Both the position numbers and the translations under genes were made by a program. Positions 46,793 through 55,948 of a stretch of DNA of 64,000 nt are shown here, piece by piece; within the stretch, counting starts at the first letter, position 1, and each line of letters opens with the position of its first letter. Where the stretch lies: contig CP014326.1 of assembly GCA_001560895.1 (NCBI GenBank), forward strand, positions 260,001-324,000, written 5' to 3'. The DNA comes from Streptococcus mitis. Its GTDB lineage: Bacteria > Bacillota > Bacilli > Lactobacillales > Streptococcaceae. The notes under the pieces were generated by a model. It made no database searches and was not told the DNA's origin. It was given only the letters and a program-made list of their open reading frames with translations.

Positions 46793-47723
46793 TCACATGA
46801 AAAAAGATGAGCTGTTTGAAGGCTTTTACCTAATCAAGTCAGCTGATTTGAGACAGACACGAGCTGGGAAAAACTACCTGGCCTTTACCTTCCAAGATGA
46901 TAGTGGCGAGATTGAAGGGAAACTCTGGGATGCCCAACCTCATAACGTTGAGGCCTTTACCGCAGGTAAGGTTGTTCACATGAAAGGGCGCCGAGAAGTT
47001 TATAACAACACCCCTCAGGTCAATCAAATCACCCTACGCTTGCCTCAACCTGGCGAACCCAATGATCCAGCTGATTTCAAGGTCAAGTCGCCAGTTGATG
47101 TCAAGGAAATCCGTGACTATATGGCGCAAATGATTTTTAAAATTGAAAATCCTGTTTGGCAACGGATTGTCCGAAAGCTCTACACCAAGTATGATAAGGA
47201 ATTTTACTCCTATCCAGCTGCCAAGACCAACCATCATGCCTTTGAAACGGGTTTAGCCTATCATACGGCGACCATGGTGCGCTTGGCCGATGCCATTAGC
47301 GAGATTTATCCTCAGCTCAATAAGAGCCTGCTCTATGCGGGGATTATGTTGCATGACTTGGCCAAAGTCATTGAGTTGACGGGACCAGACCAGACTGAGT
47401 ATACAGTGCGAGGCAATCTCCTTGGACATATCGCTCTGATTGATAGTGAAATTACCAAGACAGTGATGGAACTCGGCATCGATGACACCAAGGAAGAAGT
47501 CGTTCTGCTTCGCCATGTTATTCTCAGCCATCACGGCTTACTAGAATATGGAAGTCCGGTTCGTCCACGTATCATGGAGGCGGAGATTATTCATATGATT
47601 GATAATCTGGATGCTAGCATGATGATGATGTCAACAGCTCTGGCTTTGGTGGATAAGGGAGAGATGACCAATAAAATCTTCGCTATGGACAATCGTTCCT
47701 TCTATAAACCAGATTTAGATTAA
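46782..47723 (+). CDS. yhaM: 3'-5' exoribonuclease YhaM
   Basis: RNA-trimming exonuclease, also known in pneumococci as Cbf1. 313 residues with an N-terminal OB fold (GKNYLAFTFQDDSGEIEGKL) and an HD domain (TNHHAFETGLAYHT, then IMLHDLAKV, and ILSHHGLLEYG). Start at MKISHMKKDE (46782), with GAGGAAG upstream; overlaps rmuC. Last gene of the rsmA-to-yhaM cluster. Confidence 0.93.
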   Translation: MKISHMKKDELFEGFYLIKSADLRQTRAGKNYLAFTFQDDSGEIEGKLWDAQPHNVEAFTAGKVVHMKGRREVYNNTPQVNQITLRLPQPGEPNDPADFKVKSPVDVKEIRDYMAQMIFKIENPVWQRIVRKLYTKYDKEFYSYPAAKTNHHAFETGLAYHTATMVRLADAISEIYPQLNKSLLYAGIMLHDLAKVIELTGPDQTEYTVRGNLLGHIALIDSEITKTVMELGIDDTKEEVVLLRHVILSHHGLLEYGSPVRPRIMEAEIIHMIDNLDASMMMMSTALALVDKGEMTNKIFAMDNRSFYKPDLD

Positions 47724-47828
47724 TGATTTAAGAAAAATGAGCATTTTTTAGGATAAGAATGTTCGTTTTTTTATGTGAATATGGTATAATGGATAAAATA
47801 TCAAAATTAAATGAAATGGGAAATAGAA

Positions 47829-48656
47829 ATGAAATTAAGAAGAAGTGATCGGATGGTTGTCATTTCCAACTATTTGATTAATAATCCTTATAAACTAACT
47901 AGTCTCAATACTTTTGCTGAAAAGTATGAATCTGCTAAATCATCCATCTCAGAAGATATCGTGATTATCAAACGTGCCTTTGAGGAAATCGAAATCGGCC
48001 ACATCCAGACAGTTACTGGGGCTGGTGGAGGTGTCATCTTCACACCATCAATCTCAAGCCACGATGCCAAGGAAATGGTTGAGGACTTGCGTGCTAAGTT
48101 ATCAGAAAGTGACCGTATCTTGCCTGGTGGCTATATCTACTTGTCAGATTTGCTTAGCACACCAGCTATCTTGAAAAATATTGGACGCATTATTGCCAAG
48201 AGCTTTATGGACCAAAAAATTGACGCGGTTATGACAGTAGCGACCAAGGGTGTGCCACTTGCAAATGCAGTTGCCAATGTCCTCAATGTTCCTTTTGTCA
48301 TTGTGCGCCGTGACTTGAAAATTACCGAAGGTTCAACTGTCAGCGTCAACTATGTATCAGGTTCAAGTGGAGACCGTATTGAGAAAATGTTCCTTTCAAA
48401 ACGCAGTCTCAAGGCAGGCAGCCGTGTCTTGATTGTGGATGACTTCTTGAAAGGCGGAGGGACGGTCAACGGGATGATCAGTCTTTTGCGTGAGTTTGAT
48501 TCAGAATTAGCTGGTGTAGCCGTCTTTGCAGATAATGCCCAAGAAGAACGTGAAAAGCAATTTGACTACAAGTCACTCTTGAAGGTAACCAATATTGATG
48601 TCAAGAACCAAGCCATCGATGTTGAGGTTGGTAATATCTTTGACGAAGATAAATAA
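47829..48656 (+). CDS. purR: Purine operon regulator PurR
   Basis: Gram-positive PurR: winged-helix N-terminal domain (LRRSDRMVVISNYLINNPYK) and a phosphoribosyltransferase-like domain with the PRPP loop VLIVDDFLKGGGTVNG. PRPP acts as effector. 275 residues, starting at MKLRRSD (47829), not at the upstream ATG 47811. Single gene with a -10 TATAAT near 47783 and a terminator. A PurBox-like site stands before the purine permease at 20.2 kb. Confidence 0.93.
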   Translation: MKLRRSDRMVVISNYLINNPYKLTSLNTFAEKYESAKSSISEDIVIIKRAFEEIEIGHIQTVTGAGGGVIFTPSISSHDAKEMVEDLRAKLSESDRILPGGYIYLSDLLSTPAILKNIGRIIAKSFMDQKIDAVMTVATKGVPLANAVANVLNVPFVIVRRDLKITEGSTVSVNYVSGSSGDRIEKMFLSKRSLKAGSRVLIVDDFLKGGGTVNGMISLLREFDSELAGVAVFADNAQEEREKQFDYKSLLKVTNIDVKNQAIDVEVGNIFDEDK

Positions 48657-48668
48657 GAGATAGAACTA

Positions 48669-48702
48669 AAGGTTGGAACGATTGTCCCAGCCTTTCTTTG
48701 CA
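48669..48702 (+). terminator. purR terminator
   Basis: AAAGGTTGG...CCAGCCTTT stem followed by CTTTG. The T-run is modest. Confidence 0.6.
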
Positions 48703-48722
48703 AATAGAATAGAAGGAAGCTT

Positions 48723-49973
48723 ATGAAAACACCATTTATCAATAAAGAAGACTTAGAAGCGATTGTTGCCGAGTTCCCAACTCCCTTTCACTTGTATGAT
48801 GAGAAGGGAATTCGTGAGAAGGCAAGAGCCGTCAATCAAGCCTTTTCGTGGAACAAGGGCTTTAAGGAATATTTTGCAGTTAAGGCTACTCCAACCCCAG
48901 CTATTTTGAAAATTCTCCAAGAGGAAGGTTGTGGTGTGGATTGCTCTAGCTATGTAGAGCTTTTGATGAGTCATAAACTGAATTTCCCTGGTTCTGAGAT
49001 CATGTTCTCTTCAAACAACACGCCAGACAAGGAATATGCCTATGCGCGTGAATTAGGTGCGACCATTAACTTGGATGCCTTTGAAGATATTGAACATCTG
49101 GAGCGTGCAGCAGGCATTCCAGGAATCATCTCTTGTCGTTACAATCCAGGCGGTGTTTTTGAATTAGGGACAGACATTATGGACAATCCTGGAGAAGCTA
49201 AGTTTGGAATGACTAAGGCGCAGCTCTTTGAAGCCTTTGCCATCTTGAAGGAAAAAGGAGCCAAGACGTTTGGGATTCACTCCTTCCTAGCATCCAATAC
49301 GGTGACCCATCTCTATTATCCAGAGTTGGCGCGTCAGCTCTTTGAATTGGCTGTTGAAATCAAGGAAAAGTTGGGCATTTCTCTAGACTTTATCAATCTT
49401 TCTGGCGGTATTGGTGTCAATTATCGTCCAGACCAGGAACCAAATGATATCGCCTTGATTGGTGAGGGAGTTCGTAAGGTATATGAAGAAGTCCTTACGC
49501 CAGCAGGTCTTGGTCAGATTAAGATTTTCACCGAATTGGGTCGTTTTATGTTGGCACCTCACGGTGCTTTGGTTACAAGAGTGACTCATAAGAAGAAAAC
49601 TTACCGTACCTATCTAGGTGTGGATGCATCAGCAGTCAATCTCATGCGTCCAGCCATGTACGGAGCCTACCACCATATCACCAATCTGACTCACCCAGAT
49701 GGACCATCTGAATTGGTAGATGTGGTCGGTTCACTCTGTGAAAACAATGATAAATTTGCAGTGAATCGCGAGTTACCTCATACAGAAATCGGTGATTTGC
49801 TGGTAATTCATGATACAGGTGCCCACGGTTTTTCAATGGGCTACCAGTACAATGCCAAACTTCGTTCTGCGGAAATCCTCTATACCGAAGAAGGTAAAGC
49901 CCGTCAAATCCGCCGTGCAGAGCGCCCTGAGGACTACTTTGCAACCTTGTATGGCTTTGATTTTGAAGAATAA
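48723..49973 (+). CDS. lysA: Diaminopimelate decarboxylase family protein
   Basis: PLP-dependent fold-III decarboxylase of 416 residues, annotated lysA in relatives. PLP Lys54 (YFAVKATPTP); glycine loop FINLSGGIGVNY; ELGRFMLAPHGALV; CENNDKFAVNRELP in the C-terminal barrel. The family makes lysine from meso-diaminopimelate, but streptococci of this group have Lys-type peptidoglycan, so lysine supply is the likely role. Carboxynorspermidine decarboxylase (NspC) is an alternative with the same fold. Confidence 0.82.
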   Translation: MKTPFINKEDLEAIVAEFPTPFHLYDEKGIREKARAVNQAFSWNKGFKEYFAVKATPTPAILKILQEEGCGVDCSSYVELLMSHKLNFPGSEIMFSSNNTPDKEYAYARELGATINLDAFEDIEHLERAAGIPGIISCRYNPGGVFELGTDIMDNPGEAKFGMTKAQLFEAFAILKEKGAKTFGIHSFLASNTVTHLYYPELARQLFELAVEIKEKLGISLDFINLSGGIGVNYRPDQEPNDIALIGEGVRKVYEEVLTPAGLGQIKIFTELGRFMLAPHGALVTRVTHKKKTYRTYLGVDASAVNLMRPAMYGAYHHITNLTHPDGPSELVDVVGSLCENNDKFAVNRELPHTEIGDLLVIHDTGAHGFSMGYQYNAKLRSAEILYTEEGKARQIRRAERPEDYFATLYGFDFEE

Positions 49974-50058
49974 AATGATAAGTCATTGAAAATGAAATTG
50001 AAAAACAGATTGCTTTCTAAAAAATAGGCAAAAATCTTGTTTTTCCTTCAAGTCGTGA

Positions 50059-50085
50059 TATAATAAAACTATAAAACGTTTTCAA
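50059..50085 (+). promoter_or_regulatory. pflA promoter with candidate cre site
   Basis: -10 TATAAT at 50059-50064 (TCGTGATATAAT). Immediately downstream TAAAACGTTTTCA (50072-50084; TGAAAACGTTTTA on the other strand) resembles a cre site in a roadblock position. Confidence 0.5.
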
Positions 50086-50098
50086 GGAAGGTAACGAT

Positions 50099-50893
50099 AT
50101 GTCTGAAGAAACAATTGATTATGGACAAGTGACAGGAATGGTGCATTCGACAGAAAGCTTTGGGTCAGTAGATGGGCCTGGTATTCGCTTTATTGTCTTT
50201 TTGCAGGGCTGTCACATGCGTTGCCAGTATTGCCACAATCCGGACACTTGGGCTATGGAGTCCAATAAATCACGTGAACGGACGGTAGATGATGTCTTGA
50301 CAGAGGCCTTGCGCTACCGCGGTTTCTGGGGAAATAAGGGTGGGATTACAGTCAGTGGAGGAGAAGCCCTCTTGCAGATTGATTTCTTGATTGCCCTCTT
50401 TACCAAGGCCAAGGAACAAGGTATCCACTGTACCTTGGATACCTGTGCCCTTCCTTTCCGTAATAAACCACGTTACCTTGAGAAGTTTGACAAACTCATG
50501 GCTGTCACTGACTTGGTTCTCTTGGATATCAAGGAAATCAACGAAGAACAGCACAAAATTGTCACTAGCCAAACCAATAAAAACATCCTGGCCTGTGCCC
50601 AGTATCTATCAGATATTGGAAAACCTGTCTGGATTCGCCACGTGCTAGTTCCAGGATTGACAGACAGAGATGATGACTTGATTGAACTTGGGAAATTCGT
50701 CAAGACCCTTAAAAATGTGGATAAGTTTGAAATTCTGCCTTATCATACTATGGGAGAATTCAAGTGGCGTGAACTGGGAATTCCATATTCACTTGAAGGA
50801 GTCAAACCACCAACAGCAGATCGCGTGAAAAACGCTAAAAAGCTCATGGATACCGAAAGTTATCAAGACTATATGAAACGTGTACATGGATAA
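50099..50893 (+). CDS. pflA: Pyruvate formate-lyase activating enzyme
   Basis: Radical SAM enzyme that installs the glycyl radical in pyruvate formate-lyase under anaerobiosis; 264 residues. The iron-sulfur ligands are Cys38, Cys42 and Cys45 (CHMRCQYC), preceded by SVDGPGIRFIVFLQG. Later motifs GGITVSGGEALLQ and PYHTMGEFKW are typical. The structural pfl gene is not in the window. Promoter has a likely cre; two hairpins follow. Confidence 0.95.
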   Translation: MSEETIDYGQVTGMVHSTESFGSVDGPGIRFIVFLQGCHMRCQYCHNPDTWAMESNKSRERTVDDVLTEALRYRGFWGNKGGITVSGGEALLQIDFLIALFTKAKEQGIHCTLDTCALPFRNKPRYLEKFDKLMAVTDLVLLDIKEINEEQHKIVTSQTNKNILACAQYLSDIGKPVWIRHVLVPGLTDRDDDLIELGKFVKTLKNVDKFEILPYHTMGEFKWRELGIPYSLEGVKPPTADRVKNAKKLMDTESYQDYMKRVHG

Positions 50894-50935
50894 TAAAGAA
50901 GCCTGATGGAAACATCGGGCTTTTGATATTACAAA

Positions 50936-50967
50936 AAGACTTAGCAAACAAGCTAAGCCTTTTTCTT
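50936..50967. terminator. Bidirectional terminator, pflA / yidC2
   Basis: Stem AGACTTAGC...GCTAAGCC with A and T runs on the two sides. A second small hairpin (AAGCCTGATG/CATCGGGCTT) precedes it on the pflA side. Confidence 0.75.
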
Positions 50968-50968
50968 C

Positions 50969-51895
50969 TTATCTCGAACGTTGTTTTCCAGCGTTGCGAT
51001 TTTTGTGTTTTTTCTTGCTTGTGATAGCAGTTGGTTGTTCAGGGGTAACGTCTTTTCGTCCACTTGGTGTAGAGAAAGTACGTGCTTTTGGTGGGTTCTT
51101 GGCTAGTTCTTCACGGACTTTTTTGCGAAGTTTTGGACGAACGATATAGTTTACGATAAACTGTTGGAGAATCATCATGAAACCACCGACAACCCAGTAA
51201 AGTGTGACACTAGCTGGTGAGAAGAGGGAGAAGACGACGATCATGAGTGGGCTCATGTAAATCATTTTCTTGATTTGTTCTCTTTGCATTTCATCTTCTA
51301 CTCCATGAAGTGAAAGGAGCGATTGAAGATAGTAAAGGACACCAGCACAGGCAACCAAAATCATACTTGGAGAACCTAGAGGAATGCCTAGGTAGCTTGC
51401 TTGAGCAACCCCTTCAGTATGTTGGGCAGCAAAGTAGATAGCAGAGAAGAAAGGCATTTGAAGGAGGATAGGGAAACATCCTACACCACCAAACATGCTG
51501 ATGCCGTGCTCTTTTTGAGCGGCAAAGAGGGCTTGTTGAGCTTCGAGTTTTTCTTCTTGAGTCGTTGCTTCTTTGAGACGAGTTTGATGTGGCTCAAGGA
51601 CGTGCTTGAGAGCGTTCATCTTTTCAGAGTGAAGCGTTGCCTTCCATGATTGGTAGATACCAAGTGGCAAGATAATCAAGCGCACGATAATGGTTACGAT
51701 GATGATAGCGACACCGAAGCCTAGACCTTTATCAGTAGCGAAATACTTGATAGCTTCAGCCATAGGAGCTCCGATAGTATTCCAAATAAATCCTGTTGGC
51801 TGGCCTGTGGCTTTATCGACATTGACACAGCCAGTTAAGACTAGCAACATAGCTATTCCCATAGCTGAGAGTGCAAAACGTTTAATAGATTTCAC
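50969..51895 (-). CDS. yidC2: Membrane protein insertase YidC (YidC2 type)
   Basis: Oxa1/YidC/SpoIIIJ family insertase, 308 residues. It is a lipoprotein (signal ends MLLVLTGC, Cys23) with five membrane segments; the hydrophilic-groove segment is IIVTIIVRLIILPLG. The tail is long and very basic (KKHKNRNAGKQRSR), as in the YidC2 paralogues of streptococci, which help co-translational insertion; the other copy in this group lies next to rnpA. Convergent with pflA. Confidence 0.9.
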   Translation of the reverse strand: MKSIKRFALSAMGIAMLLVLTGCVNVDKATGQPTGFIWNTIGAPMAEAIKYFATDKGLGFGVAIIIVTIIVRLIILPLGIYQSWKATLHSEKMNALKHVLEPHQTRLKEATTQEEKLEAQQALFAAQKEHGISMFGGVGCFPILLQMPFFSAIYFAAQHTEGVAQASYLGIPLGSPSMILVACAGVLYYLQSLLSLHGVEDEMQREQIKKMIYMSPLMIVVFSLFSPASVTLYWVVGGFMMILQQFIVNYIVRPKLRKKVREELAKNPPKARTFSTPSGRKDVTPEQPTAITSKKKHKNRNAGKQRSR

Positions 51896-51972
51896 TGTTT
51901 TTATTCCTTCTTAAAAAATTATACCTTTCTATTCTACTGTTTTTTTACAAAATATACAATAGTTCTAGAGAC

Positions 51973-52251
51973 CTAATTTGCGATTTTAAAGTCAGGGTAA
52001 GGAGGAAAGTTGCTCAGTTTGACATCTAAGTAGCTGACTTTTGAAAAAGGTGTGGGTCCTTTGCGGATTTCTTGGATAAATTTTGCCATGATAGCAGATG
52101 AGTCTGCTTGGGCTAAGATTTCCACTGTGCCATCGTCGTTATTCCATACCCGACCTGTGATGCCACCAATTTCAAGCGCTAGGCTGTAAACACCCCAACG
52201 AAAGCCGACTCCCTGCACCCTACCTTGGGCAATCATTCTAACCTTTTGCAT
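51973..52251 (-). CDS. acyP: Acylphosphatase
   Basis: Small alpha/beta hydrolase of acyl phosphates; 92 residues. The phosphate loop GRVQGVGFRWGV has the catalytic Arg, and the conserved Asn lies in GRVWNNDDGTVEI. Starts 34 bases from the divergent TrmH gene; located just upstream of yidC2, probably the same transcript. Confidence 0.93.
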   Translation of the reverse strand: MQKVRMIAQGRVQGVGFRWGVYSLALEIGGITGRVWNNDDGTVEILAQADSSAIMAKFIQEIRKGPTPFSKVSYLDVKLSNFPPYPDFKIAN

Positions 52252-52272
52252 ACCAAACCCCTTTGATTGTGT

Positions 52273-52278
52273 TATAAT
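52273..52278 (+). promoter_or_regulatory. TrmH-gene promoter, -10 element (leaderless start)
   Basis: TATAAT ends 6 bases before ATG 52285; no ribosome site can fit between. Confidence 0.6.
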
Positions 52279-52284
52279 ATTTCT

Positions 52285-53025
52285 ATGACTATTATAACCT
52301 CAAAAGCCAATTCTGTGGTAAAAAATGCCAAGAAATTACACCAAAAAAAATACCGCAAGTCTGCCTATTTGATTGAAGGCTGGCACTTGTTTGAAGAAGC
52401 TGTTCAAGCTGGAGTGACGATTGAGAAAATCTTTGCCCTAGAAAATTACCGAGATCAGTTAGCTGCTTTTCCGCAAACTGTCTGGGTTTCAGAGGATATT
52501 TTGCTAGATTTGGCGGATTCTCAGACTCCACAGGGAATTGTTGCCGTGGTTCAAAAAGAAGAAGTAGGACAAGTTGATTTTAGTCAGGGCAAGTTCTTAT
52601 TTTTGGAAGATGTGCAAGATCCTGGTAATGTGGGAACTATCATTCGGACTGCGGATGCAGCAGGTTTTACTGGAGTGATTGTTTCAGAAAAGTCGGCAGA
52701 TATCTACAGTCTCAAGACCTTACGTTCCATGCAAGGCAGTCATTTCCATCTGCCCATTTACCGGATGTCTAGTCAAGCGATTCTCGAGGAAGCTAAAGAG
52801 GCAGGTATCCCAGTGCTGGCAACAACCCTATCTAAAGATTCTGTTGACTACAGAGAACTGCCTCTTATAGAAAATTGTGTACTAGTTATGGGGAATGAGG
52901 GTCAAGGAATTAGTCCCTTCATGGCTGAAAGTGCAGATCAATTGGTCCATATTAGCATGAAGGGGCAGGCGGAGAGTTTGAATGTTGCCGTTGCAGCCGG
53001 TATTTTAATTTTCCATTTAAGCTAA
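52285..53025 (+). CDS. TrmH/SpoU-family RNA 2'-O-methyltransferase
   Basis: SPOUT-fold methyltransferase for rRNA or tRNA, 246 residues. Family motifs: 1, LFLEDVQDPGNVGTIIRTAD; 2, LVMGNEGQGIS; 3, ISMKGQAESLNVAVAAGI. The N-terminal substrate-binding domain begins ITSKANSVVKNAKKLHQKKY. I choose ATG 52285 and not 52267, because the latter lies upstream of the -10 of its own promoter. The target nucleotide is not predictable. Confidence 0.9.
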   Translation: MTIITSKANSVVKNAKKLHQKKYRKSAYLIEGWHLFEEAVQAGVTIEKIFALENYRDQLAAFPQTVWVSEDILLDLADSQTPQGIVAVVQKEEVGQVDFSQGKFLFLEDVQDPGNVGTIIRTADAAGFTGVIVSEKSADIYSLKTLRSMQGSHFHLPIYRMSSQAILEEAKEAGIPVLATTLSKDSVDYRELPLIENCVLVMGNEGQGISPFMAESADQLVHISMKGQAESLNVAVAAGILIFHLS

Positions 53026-53079
53026 TTTTAACTTTCTTTGTTATAATCAAGGAAAGATGTTCATAGAAAAGGAGAAAAG

Positions 53080-53763
53080 ATGAATCACACTATTATTCAT
53101 GACCGCGCAGGTCTCAATCAATTTTACGCTAAAGTTTATGCCTTTGTTGGTCTAGGAATCGGACTATCCGCTTTGGTATCAGGTCTTATGTTGACGGTCT
53201 TTCAGTCTCAGCTGGTTTACTTTTTGATGCAGGGGCGTCTCTGGTTGACCATTGCAACTTTTGCAGAGTTGGCCTTGGTTTTCGTTGCCAGTAACATGGC
53301 CTTAAAGAATAGTCCAGCGGCTCTTCCAGTATTTTTACTTTACTCAGTATTAAACGGCTTTACCCTGAGTTTTGTGGTGGCCTTCTATACTCCGGGTACA
53401 GTTTTATCTGCATTTGTATCAAGCGCCCTTCTCTTCTTTGTTATGGCGGCAGTCGGTATGTTCACCAAGAAAGATTTGAGTGGGCTTGGTCGAGCGATGA
53501 TGGCAGCTCTAATCGGTTTGTTGATTGCCATGGTAGTTAATATTTTCTTAGCTAGTGGCTTCTTTGATTATATGATTAGCGTAGCCATGGTTTTGGTCTT
53601 CTCAGGGTTGATTGCTTGGGACAACCAAAGAATTCGTCTCGCATATGAACAATCACAAGGTCGTGTGGCGACAGGTTGGGTTGTGTCAATGGCTCTCAGT
53701 ATCTATCTTGATTTTATCAATCTTTTCCTAAGCATTTTACGTATCTTTGGCCGCAATGATTAA
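53080..53763 (+). CDS. BI-1/YbhL-family membrane protein
   Basis: Bax-inhibitor-1-like seven-segment membrane protein, 227 residues. Ends with the family-typical SIYLDFINLFLSILRIFG and carries AWDNQRIRLAY. Members act as pH-sensitive calcium leak channels in some bacteria; the role in streptococci is unknown. Promoter -10 TATAAT near 53042, AAAGGAG ribosome site. Confidence 0.88.
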   Translation: MNHTIIHDRAGLNQFYAKVYAFVGLGIGLSALVSGLMLTVFQSQLVYFLMQGRLWLTIATFAELALVFVASNMALKNSPAALPVFLLYSVLNGFTLSFVVAFYTPGTVLSAFVSSALLFFVMAAVGMFTKKDLSGLGRAMMAALIGLLIAMVVNIFLASGFFDYMISVAMVLVFSGLIAWDNQRIRLAYEQSQGRVATGWVVSMALSIYLDFINLFLSILRIFGRND

Positions 53764-53873
53764 AAGGTCTATGAAATCAGTGTTTTGAGTGACACTGATT
53801 TTTTTAAAATTTCTCTTTTCTTTTCTTGGAAATAGGTGTATAATGCTTTTAATTAATTTTTGAGGAGTAGTTT

Positions 53874-54866
53874 ATGAAGAAAAGTTTTATCCATCAACAA
53901 GAAGAAATTTCTTTTGTCAAAAACACTTTTACCCAGTATTTGAAAGATAAGCTAGAAGTTGTCGAAGTGCAAGGTCCTATCTTGAGTAAGGTCGGTGATG
54001 GGATGCAGGACAACTTATCAGGTGTGGAGAATGCCGTATCGGTCAAGGTTCTCCAAATCCCTGATGCTACTTATGAAGTGGTGCACTCACTTGCTAAATG
54101 GAAACGCCATACCTTGGCCCGCTTTGGTTTCGGTGAGGGTGAAGGTCTCTTTGTTCACATGAAGGCCCTTCGTCCAGACGAAGACTCGCTGGATGCTACC
54201 CACTCTGTTTATGTTGATCAGTGGGACTGGGAAAAGGTCATTCCAAATGGCCAACGTAACATTGCTTACCTAAAAGAAACTGTTGAGAAGATTTACAAGG
54301 CTATTCGCCTGACTGAGCTAGCTGTTGAAGCTCGCTATGACATCGAGTCTATCTTGCCAAAACAAATCACTTTCATCCATACAGAAGAGTTGGTAGAACG
54401 CTACCCAGACTTGACTCCAAAAGAACGTGAAAATGCTATCTGTAAAGAATTTGGTGCTGTTTTCTTGATTGGTATCGGTGGTGAATTACCAGACGGTAAA
54501 CCGCACGATGGACGTGCACCAGACTACGATGACTGGACAAGTGAGTCTGAAAATGGCTACAAGGGTCTAAATGGTGATATTCTGGTTTGGAATGAATCTC
54601 TAGGTGGAGCCTTTGAGTTGTCTTCTATGGGGATTCGTGTAGATGAAGAAACCCTTCGTCGTCAGGTAGAAATCACCGGTGACGAAGACCGCTTGGAATT
54701 GGAATGGCACAAGGCATTGTTGAATGGCCTATTCCCATTGACAATCGGTGGAGGAATTGGACAATCTCGTATGGCCATGTTCTTACTTCGCAAGAAACAT
54801 ATCGGAGAAGTGCAAACAAGTGTTTGGCCTCAAGAAGTCCGCGATACTTACGAAAATATTTTGTAG
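53874..54866 (+). CDS. asnA: Aspartate-ammonia ligase (asparagine synthetase A)
   Basis: Makes asparagine from aspartate, ammonia and ATP; 330 residues, class II tRNA-synthetase fold. Landmarks: [58 protein letters not shown]. It has a -10 (GTATAAT) and a GAGGAG ribosome site. It opposes ansA functionally. Confidence 0.96.
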   Translation: MKKSFIHQQEEISFVKNTFTQYLKDKLEVVEVQGPILSKVGDGMQDNLSGVENAVSVKVLQIPDATYEVVHSLAKWKRHTLARFGFGEGEGLFVHMKALRPDEDSLDATHSVYVDQWDWEKVIPNGQRNIAYLKETVEKIYKAIRLTELAVEARYDIESILPKQITFIHTEELVERYPDLTPKERENAICKEFGAVFLIGIGGELPDGKPHDGRAPDYDDWTSESENGYKGLNGDILVWNESLGGAFELSSMGIRVDEETLRRQVEITGDEDRLELEWHKALLNGLFPLTIGGGIGQSRMAMFLLRKKHIGEVQTSVWPQEVRDTYENIL

Positions 54867-54868
54867 AG

Positions 54869-54892
54869 AATCGAACCGCAAGGTTCGGTTTT
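54869..54892 (+). terminator. asnA terminator
   Basis: CGAACC-GCAA-GGTTCG followed by TTTTC. Confidence 0.75.
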
Positions 54893-54914
54893 CTTTCTCT
54901 TTTCGCTCATAATT

Positions 54915-54923
54915 TGGTATAAT
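54915..54923 (+). promoter_or_regulatory. rsmD promoter, extended -10 (leaderless start)
   Basis: TGGTATAAT ends 7 bases before the rsmD ATG (54931); AAACGGT between them is not a ribosome site. Confidence 0.6.
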
Positions 54924-54930
54924 AAACGGT

Positions 54931-55470
54931 ATGAAAATCGTATCAGGAATCTATGGGGGACGTCCCCTCAAGACACTAGAAGGCAAGACGACAAGACCTA
55001 CTTCGGATAAGGTTAGGGGAGCCATTTTTAACATGATTGGTCCCTATTTTGAAGGGGGACGAGTCTTGGACCTTTATGCAGGTAGTGGTGGTTTATCTAT
55101 CGAAGCAGTATCGCGTGGCATGTCCAGTGCTGTTTTGGTGGAGCGAGACCGTAAGGCTCAGACCATCGTGGCTGAAAATATCCAGATGACCAAGGAAATT
55201 GGAAAATTTCAACTCCTCAAGATGGATGCAGAAAGAGCATTGGAACAGGTATCTGGGGAATTTGACCTCATTTTCTTAGACCCTCCTTATGCCAAGGAAC
55301 AAATCGTAGCAGATATTGAAAAAATGGCTGAAAGAGCGCTTTTTTCTGAAGATGTCATGGTCGTGTGTGAGACAGATAGAATGGTAGAACTTCCAGAAGA
55401 AATTGCTTGTCTTGGAATCTGGAAAGAAAAAATTTATGGAATTAGTAAGGTGACAGTCTATGTCAGATAA
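54931..55470 (+). CDS. rsmD: 16S rRNA (guanine966-N2)-methyltransferase
   Basis: 179 residues, Rossmann-fold SAM methyltransferase. SAM motif [15 protein letters not shown]; catalytic [10 protein letters not shown]-terminus [18 protein letters not shown] is family-typical. It overlaps coaD by 11 bases, the common rsmD-coaD pairing. Confidence 0.95.
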   Translation: MKIVSGIYGGRPLKTLEGKTTRPTSDKVRGAIFNMIGPYFEGGRVLDLYAGSGGLSIEAVSRGMSSAVLVERDRKAQTIVAENIQMTKEIGKFQLLKMDAERALEQVSGEFDLIFLDPPYAKEQIVADIEKMAERALFSEDVMVVCETDRMVELPEEIACLGIWKEKIYGISKVTVYVR

Positions 55471-55948
55471 GATTGGATTATTCACAGGCTCATTTGATCC
55501 TATGACAAATGGGCATCTGGATATCATTGAACGGGCGAGCAGACTCTTTGATAAGCTCTATGTCGGTATTTTTTTTAATCCCCACAAACAAGGATTTCTC
55601 CCTATCGAAAGTCGTAAACGGGGACTAGAAACGGCTTTGAAACATTTGGAAAATGTTGAAGTTGTGTCTTCTCATGATGAATTGGTGGTTGATGTCGCAA
55701 AAAGACTGGGGGCTACTTGTCTAGTGCGTGGTTTGAGGAATGCAGCGGATTTGCAATATGAAGCCAGTTTTGATTACTACAACCATCAGCTGTCTCCTAA
55801 TATAGAGACCATTTATTTACATAGTCGACCTGAACATCTCTATCTCAGTTCATCAGGCGTTAGAGAGATTTTGAAGTTTGGTCAGGATATTGCCTGCTAT
55901 GTTCCCGAGAGTATTTTGGAGGAAATAAGAAATGAAAAAAAAGATTAG
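55460..55948 (+). CDS. coaD: Pantetheine-phosphate adenylyltransferase
   Basis: Fourth step of coenzyme A synthesis; 162 residues. Nucleotidyltransferase signature [20 protein letters not shown] (TxGH as TNGH) and the late [13 protein letters not shown] and [10 protein letters not shown] motifs. Start is inside rsmD; the end overlaps sepM by 17 bases. Confidence 0.96.
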   Translation: MSDKIGLFTGSFDPMTNGHLDIIERASRLFDKLYVGIFFNPHKQGFLPIESRKRGLETALKHLENVEVVSSHDELVVDVAKRLGATCLVRGLRNAADLQYEASFDYYNHQLSPNIETIYLHSRPEHLYLSSSGVREILKFGQDIACYVPESILEEIRNEKKD

